Positions 59,476 to 64,000 of a DNA stretch of 64,000 bases are shown here, piece after piece. The notes beneath the pieces are model-generated. The model worked only from the letters and a program-made list of their open reading frames with translations. It searched no databases and was not told where the DNA came from. Source of the DNA: Dyadobacter jejuensis (GTDB lineage Bacteria > Bacteroidota > Bacteroidia > Cytophagales > Spirosomataceae); NCBI RefSeq assembly GCF_003149085.1, contig NZ_QGDT01000001.1, forward strand, positions 558,001 to 622,000. The letters are read 5' to 3'. The first letter of the stretch is position 1, and each line of letters begins with the position of its first letter. The translations under genes and the position numbers were made by a program.

Positions 59476-61800
59476 TTATGATTGGGTATTGAACTGCCAT
59501 TTTAACCTTATAGACACCTGTCGTCCAAGTTCCAAAGAATAGTAGCGCAACCGATTCATATAGTCGCGGTAACGGGTGTTGAATAGATTGTCGACCGCCA
59601 AGCTGATATTCAATTTATTGGATTCGGAAAGGGGTAATTCTGCACTTAATTTGGCATTCCATAGGCTATAGGCCGGGGGAGGTGGGGCATAATCGCTATT
59701 CGGCAGGACGCGTTTCTGTTGGGCCACCCAAAGGTTGCCAAAAGTTAAGTGGAGGTCTGTAAGGCCGGCGACTGGAGGTATTTTCCATATGATGGAATTT
59801 TCGATGCGATTAGGGGGGATCATTACCAAGTATTGATCGTTGCTCAGGTCATAAGCCCTTAGGTAGGTAGCTTTGCTGCTCCATGATAGGGCGGGAACGA
59901 AGCTCCATAGCCCACTGAGATCGATTCCTTTAAAACTAGCGTTGGTTTGGGTGTACTGAAAGGCGGGAAAGGCCCCTCTGATGGTGAGTATAGGGTCGGG
60001 TAATGGGTTGAGATAAATATAATTATGAATCCGATTGAGATAAGTGCCTAATTCAATAGTGAGGCGATCGGAACGATACTGCACACTAAGTTGATTGTTG
60101 TAGGCCATTTCGACTCCCAACGAAGCATCTCCACGTTCATATGCCGCTGCTCCATGGTGTACCCCATCGCTAAAAAGCTCACTGACATTTGGAGCCCTCC
60201 AGGCTGTCCCTACATTAAGCTGGGCTGAAAGCTGGTCGTTGAAGCGGTAATTAGCCCCAGTTGTTCCCGAAAAATTGGAGAAATTGAATTCATTACTCAC
60301 TTTTTGCTGGTTCACGAATTGATGCGTGAGCAGATTGCGGTAGTCGAACCGGACACCCGCTTCCAATTCCCATTGCTTATGGGTATAGCGTTCCATGGCA
60401 AATAGGCCTACGGTCCATTGGTTAAAATTGGGTATGAGCGGGCGGCCTGTCATCAGGTTATATTGGTATAGGGTACTTATACCCATTTGACCAGTAAATT
60501 TTCCTGCTAGTGGCTTATGATCCCATAATAAGTCGGTAGTCAGGGTGTTGAGCTTCATGGCCAACTCCGGATGATTCAGTGCGGCTATGGAGTCGTTTCG
60601 TGGAGTATGTAGGTCATATTCAGAACGATCGTTGCGTTGATTGGCTAGGGTCCACTGTAGGCGATTGCCATCGGGAAAGTGGTAGTGGGCCTCCACCTTT
60701 GCGAGTTGGTGGCGCACCTCTTGTCTGGGGCGTCCTACCAGATAGGTAAAGCCCGATTGAATTAATGGTTCTCCATTTTCTATTACTTGAAGCAGGTCGG
60801 TGATACTACCTATATGCGAGCCAGAGAAAAGGCCTATATGGGTGTCGAAAAGACTATAAAAAGCGTCAATGCCGAAGCCCTTGTAGCGGTAGCCCGTAGA
60901 AAGAGAAAAGTTCCGCTCTTTGGTGCCCGTGTTGTCCAAGTAATAATCGGGTGTTTTGGTGTTTCCACCCCGTTTAATGGTCCCCTGTGCTCTCCAAGCT
61001 AGGCCTACCTTTGGCAGGCTTCCCTGAACAGTGCCCGACACTACTCCTTGGCGGCCGTTGGTGAGGCCTACCGTGTTGATTTCTCCGCTAATCGGACTAT
61101 TGTAGGGCAATTCATCCATGTCGACGCGAATCACCCCTCCGATGGCGTCGGAGCCATAACGGACACCGGCAGCACCTTTGATTACCGATATCTGAGTGGC
61201 TATAAAGGGGTCGATCTCCGGAGCGTGTTCAGAACCCCATTGTTGCCCCTCTTGGCGCACGCCATTATTCATGATCAATACCCGATTGCTATGCAACCCA
61301 TGTATCACTGGCTTGGCTATGGAGTTTCCGGTTTGAAGGGTGCTCACGCCTGTGAGCCCTTTCATACTTTCGGCGAGGGTTTGTCCCCTAGTCTCGAAAA
61401 GGGCCTTGCCTTTCAGCACATCCAGGGGCTGCGACGAAGGAGCGTCTGAGCGTTGGGCGGTAATCTCAATATCTTTGAGGTGAATCTCTTGTTCAGCAAG
61501 GCCTATATTTTCTTCGTGACTTTCTTGTAGGTCGATCTCCAAGTGAAATGGACTATAGCCTACCATCCTACATTCGATCGTATACTTTCCGGGACAAAGG
61601 CCCGAAAGTAGATATTCACCACGTAAATCGGTAACGACACCTTGGTTTTTGTCGAGTAGCAGTAAGGTGGCTCCTGGCAAGGGAAGCCCCGTATGTTGGT
61701 CCTTAATGACCCCCTTCAGAAAACATTGACAATCTGCTTTTTGTCCACGACTGATAGAAGATATAACTAGGAAAAGCAGTAGCGTTATATAATATTTCAT
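59476..61800 (-). CDS. TonB-dependent outer-membrane receptor (candidate zinc/metal uptake)
   Basis: 774 residues. Signal peptide (YYITLLLFLVISSISRGQ), then a carboxypeptidase-regulatory-like domain (CFLKGVIKDQHTGLPLPGATLLLLD to about residue 110), a plug domain (LFETRGQTLAESMKGLTGVSTLQTGNSIAKPVIHGLHSNRVLIMNNGVRQEGQQWGSEHAPEIDP), and a 22-strand barrel ending in RLKWQFNTQS. A plug variant with the sequence GSEHAPEID occurs in metal-uptake receptors (ZnuD/ZnuA2-type). Control by the Zur-like operator at 61891-61933 supports zinc. Confidence 0.85.
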   Translation of the reverse strand: MKYYITLLLFLVISSISRGQKADCQCFLKGVIKDQHTGLPLPGATLLLLDKNQGVVTDLRGEYLLSGLCPGKYTIECRMVGYSPFHLEIDLQESHEENIGLAEQEIHLKDIEITAQRSDAPSSQPLDVLKGKALFETRGQTLAESMKGLTGVSTLQTGNSIAKPVIHGLHSNRVLIMNNGVRQEGQQWGSEHAPEIDPFIATQISVIKGAAGVRYGSDAIGGVIRVDMDELPYNSPISGEINTVGLTNGRQGVVSGTVQGSLPKVGLAWRAQGTIKRGGNTKTPDYYLDNTGTKERNFSLSTGYRYKGFGIDAFYSLFDTHIGLFSGSHIGSITDLLQVIENGEPLIQSGFTYLVGRPRQEVRHQLAKVEAHYHFPDGNRLQWTLANQRNDRSEYDLHTPRNDSIAALNHPELAMKLNTLTTDLLWDHKPLAGKFTGQMGISTLYQYNLMTGRPLIPNFNQWTVGLFAMERYTHKQWELEAGVRFDYRNLLTHQFVNQQKVSNEFNFSNFSGTTGANYRFNDQLSAQLNVGTAWRAPNVSELFSDGVHHGAAAYERGDASLGVEMAYNNQLSVQYRSDRLTIELGTYLNRIHNYIYLNPLPDPILTIRGAFPAFQYTQTNASFKGIDLSGLWSFVPALSWSSKATYLRAYDLSNDQYLVMIPPNRIENSIIWKIPPVAGLTDLHLTFGNLWVAQQKRVLPNSDYAPPPPAYSLWNAKLSAELPLSESNKLNISLAVDNLFNTRYRDYMNRLRYYSLELGRQVSIRLKWQFNTQS

Positions 61801-61890
61801 GGGGCTTAAAACGATTTCCGGCCTGGCAATACTTAAATTGTCAGTTGCGCTTGCCTTGGAGTCGTTTTATATAGGTTAATTGCGCTTTTT

Positions 61891-61933
61891 TGTTACAACG
61901 TTGCAAATGTAATTCAAGTGCAACTATGTTGCA
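61891..61933. promoter_or_regulatory. TonB-receptor promoter with paired operator sites
   Basis: Perfect palindrome TGCAAC-TAT-GTTGCA (61919-61933) and a degenerate site TGTTAC-AAC-GTTGCA (61891-61905). -7 box TACATTTG (complement of 61904-61911), spacer 20, -33 TTG (complement of 61932-61934). The palindrome overlaps the -33 and the degenerate site meets the -7, as at merC (58195-58248). GTTGCAAAxGTAAT is common to both loci. Confidence 0.75.
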
Positions 61934-62034
61934 ATGCTAGGGGCAATTATATTTTCAAAAGCAGAGAGGAAAAGTATGGTGGCAGAAGGTATTTTAACCG
62001 CGGTACACCCATGAGGGAGCCGTTTGTTAACTAT

Positions 62035-62074
62035 ATCCTGCTACCGATGGCCGAGGGGCCATCGGTAGCAGGAT
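62035..62074. terminator. 18 bp perfect hairpin after the NHL protein gene
   Basis: Arms ATCCTGCTACCGATGGCC (62035-62052) and GGCCATCGGTAGCAGGAT (62057-62074) with a 4 bp loop. It starts 14 bp after the stop of the minus-strand gene. No T tract follows. Confidence 0.55.
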
Positions 62075-62087
62075 GGGGTTGAAGTGA

Positions 62088-63149
62088 TTATACCCTTTCC
62101 AATTTAATGGGATAACTCTTTTTTGCGTTCCATTGACATACATAAATATTATCGTCCTGATCCACGCAAACGTCGTGGCAATGCATGAAAATGGGTTGCT
62201 GCTGAACCATGAGCTGCAGCTTTCCATTTTTGTATTCGGGGGAGGTGCCTCCGGGGTTAGAAATCACCTTGTCGTTTTTATCTAGGATCGTAACAAAACC
62301 CGAATTGGGTGTTTGATTCAGATAACGTAGCCTCGACCAACACACGCCGGCATAGAGGGTGTCTTCCTTAAAAACCGGGCGACATACGTAGGCGCCAGGT
62401 AGGAAAATGGTACTGAGGTATTTCCCCTCTAAGGTGAAACGTTTGAAGGCGTTATGGGCACGGGAGGTGACCAATAGCGTGGGGTTCGCCTTGTTACGAT
62501 AATCGATAGCTACTCCATGGGCAGTCGAAAACTGCTCATCTCCATCACCCGCTCCACCAAACTTGCCCATAAATTCGCCTGTGGCGCTGTATCTTAGGAT
62601 CCATTGGGATCCGTAGCCGTCGGCGACGTAGATACTGCCATCGGGGCCGATAGTGGTTTCAGTGGGTTTAAAGGCGTCTCCTTCTTTGTAAGCGCCCACC
62701 GTAGACGGATGGCCGATCGTGAGCAGCACTTTCCCTTTAAGGTCCGTTTTGAAGACTTTTCCAAGGTTAGGATCACAGATGAACAAGAACTCCTCCCCAT
62801 TGGCATTCCAGAGTGTAAGTCCGTGGCCTCCTGGAAAGTCGTGGCCCCAGCTTTCCAATAGTTTACCGGAGCGGTCGTATATCAGGATATTGTTCTTTAC
62901 TTCATCGCCTACCATGATGAGCCTCCCTTTGCTATCCTGCACCATTTCATGGCAATTGTTGACCGGGAATTTGGACGTATCCAAGCTTCCCCATTGCTGG
63001 TGTACCCGGTATCGATGTTTTCCATGGCCGATGATCTCCCCGGTTGCTTTGGGTTGCGCCTTTAGGATATGGAAAGGAGTTATGGTTAGAGCAGCGGCAG
63101 CTAGGGCGGCTTGCTTGCCAAAATCGCGTCGATTTTGTTTGATGTTCAT
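62088..63149 (-). CDS. Tat-exported NHL-repeat/beta-propeller protein
   Basis: 353 residues from ATG 63149 (an upstream ATG at 63176 adds nine residues). The N-terminus MNIKQNRRDFGKQAALAAAALTITPFHILKAQ is a twin-arginine signal. The rest has repeating NHL/6-bladed-propeller segments: GRLIMVGDEVKNNILIYDRSGKLLESWG, DLKGKVLLTIGHPSTVG, DGSIYVADGYGSQWILRYSATGEFMGKFGG, DDNIYVCQWN. Probably a secreted or periplasmic protein binding sugars or quinone cofactors. No catalytic motif is seen. Substrate unknown. Confidence 0.82.
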   Translation of the reverse strand: MNIKQNRRDFGKQAALAAAALTITPFHILKAQPKATGEIIGHGKHRYRVHQQWGSLDTSKFPVNNCHEMVQDSKGRLIMVGDEVKNNILIYDRSGKLLESWGHDFPGGHGLTLWNANGEEFLFICDPNLGKVFKTDLKGKVLLTIGHPSTVGAYKEGDAFKPTETTIGPDGSIYVADGYGSQWILRYSATGEFMGKFGGAGDGDEQFSTAHGVAIDYRNKANPTLLVTSRAHNAFKRFTLEGKYLSTIFLPGAYVCRPVFKEDTLYAGVCWSRLRYLNQTPNSGFVTILDKNDKVISNPGGTSPEYKNGKLQLMVQQQPIFMHCHDVCVDQDDNIYVCQWNAKKSYPIKLERV

Positions 63150-63281
63150 GGGTCTTAAATAATTTTGGTCCAGCACTAATGCTCTAATAATAATTCATTC
63201 TAGGGCCAATTCTACTGTAGTCCCTCACGAAGATGCATAGCAGGAGTCATGATTGGGGCCCATCGGACTGGCTAGCAAGGC

Positions 63282-64000
63282 CTAGGAAGAGGTAACATAG
63301 CGTTTATCGTAGCGGTTGAGCCAGTCCATTAATTTGCCTACATCTTGCATTTTGAATAACTCGCTTCCGAGATTCATCGTAGCGGCCGATCCACAGGCTA
63401 CTCCCATGCGAACCGCCTCCCGGAGCGATTTTCCTTGGGCCAAGGTCCATATCATGCCAGCCACCATGCTATCGCCGGCGCCAACGGTACTCTTGGGCTG
63501 CACGGGTGGGGCGGGGATATGTTCGACCAGGTCTTCGGTGACGAGCATAGCTCCCATGGCTCCCATAGAAACGACCACAATTTCGCATTGCCCTCTAATG
63601 ATGAGGGCCCGAGCTGCATCGTCTACCTCATCCATTTCCAATTTGTCGACGCCCACCAGTTCGCTGAGCTCGGTAATATTGGGTTTTAGTAGGTAAAGCC
63701 CGCTGTCACTTACCGACCGCAAGGAGTCGCCAGAAGCATCCACGATAAACTTGGCCCCTTGTTGTTGGGCAATATTGGCGACTCGGGCATAAAAATCGTC
63801 TGGTACTCCCGGTGGCAAGCTTCCACTTGCAATAATGTAGGATGGTTTGGGGTCGAGGTCTTCGAGGACTTCCAGGACCGTCCGTACTTCGGTGGGCATC
63901 ATTTCGGTGCCTGGCATGCCAAATCGGTATTGAAAACCGGTACTTTTTTCCAGTATATGAAAGTTCTCCCGAGTCCATTGTTTCGTTTCTACTACCAAGG
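63282..64000 (-). CDS. PfkB-family sugar kinase, C-terminal part (cut by the window end)
   Basis: About 239 C-terminal residues of a PfkB kinase; the N-terminus is outside the window. Motifs: SYIIASGSLPPGVPDDFYARV, KPNITELSELVG, and the catalytic ATP-anion-hole PKSTVGAGDSMVAGMIWTLAQG with GAGD. This matches 1-phosphofructokinase/LacC-type hexose kinases, which phosphorylate phosphosugars such as fructose-1-phosphate or tagatose-6-phosphate. Substrate cannot be told. Confidence 0.85.
   Translation of the reverse strand, partial: LVVETKQWTRENFHILEKSTGFQYRFGMPGTEMMPTEVRTVLEVLEDLDPKPSYIIASGSLPPGVPDDFYARVANIAQQQGAKFIVDASGDSLRSVSDSGLYLLKPNITELSELVGVDKLEMDEVDDAARALIIRGQCEIVVVSMGAMGAMLVTEDLVEHIPAPPVQPKSTVGAGDSMVAGMIWTLAQGKSLREAVRMGVACGSAATMNLGSELFKMQDVGKLMDWLNRYDKRYVTSS

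Noticed and set aside
62035-62074. The 18 bp perfect hairpin considered as an insertion-sequence end or attachment site
   Set aside because: No second copy, no flanking duplication, and it sits directly downstream of a stop codon as a 3' structure would.
1-64000. CRISPR arrays, tRNA, rRNA, insertion sequences or integrases
   Set aside because: No repeat-spacer pattern, no cloverleaf-type sequence, and no transposase or integrase motif was found on either strand by reading.

Overview
The window is a contiguous piece of a chromosome from a member of the Bacteroidota, most likely a gliding Cytophagales bacterium (Spirosomataceae/Dyadobacter-like). The evidence is the gliding genes gldD and gldE, proteins with type IX secretion (T9SS) C-terminal sorting domains, promoters of the Bacteroidota form TTTG-N19-21-TAnnTTTG, an almost complete lack of Shine-Dalgarno sequences, a 29-residue ribosomal-type basic protein typical of the phylum, and an arginine/proline cluster with a GNAT acyltransferase and an M20 deacylase. 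Species cannot be fixed from the sequence alone. I see no rRNA, tRNA, insertion sequence, CRISPR array or prophage.

Layout. 1-6.8 kb: amino-acid metabolism (argG 5' end, GNAT, aat, proB-proA, an ArgE-like deacylase, an enoyl-CoA hydratase). 6.8-14.9 kb: information processing and gliding (rng, a small ribosomal-type protein, a TPR protein, HU, mutY, ssb, gldE, guaB). 14.9-25.1 kb: DedA, a ComA-type phosphosulfolactate synthase, a thioesterase, mazG, a periplasmic sugar-binding lipoprotein, a zinc peptidase, rfaE2, a UPF0104 flippase-like protein, panD, an FG-GAP protein and mqo. 25.3-36.9 kb: accessory region with a T9SS-exported SGNH esterase, two tandem C25 (gingipain/PorU-like) peptidases, and a compact lasso-peptide locus of precursor plus cyclase. 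From 27.3 to 36.9 kb it is clearly more AT-rich than its surroundings. 36.9-51.9 kb: a lipoprotein, udk, a secreted protein made of three repeats, ComB phosphatase, gcvT, DUF6786, a Wzi-like barrel, RhaT, a degenerate IrrE-like protein, gldD, glmS, a half-length GT5 starch synthase and panC. 52-57.8 kb: sugar and sugar-acid oxidation genes (Gfo/Idh/MocA, SDR, IlvD/Edd dehydratase) and a class A beta-lactamase-like hydrolase. 57.8-61.9 kb: a Fur/Zur-type metal regulon (MerC-like protein, Fur, lipoprotein, TonB receptor). 62-64 kb: an NHL-propeller protein and a PfkB sugar kinase cut by the window edge.

The most notable items are these. (1) A previously unmarked 47-codon gene at 36646-36789 matches the lasso-peptide leader rule and has a core with Gly1 and Asp8. 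It lies directly upstream of a lasso-cyclase-type asparagine synthetase homologue, with no recognisable leader peptidase or RRE gene nearby. (2) A palindrome TGCAAC-N3-GTTGCA overlies the -33 element of both the merC and TonB-receptor promoters, which flank a Fur-family gene. (3) ComA- and ComB-type enzymes of sulfolactate synthesis occur in one window of a phylum known for sulfonolipids. (4) Two tandem C25 peptidases share an identical His/Cys spacing.

Functional links are inferred from protein motifs read by eye. No database search was possible.
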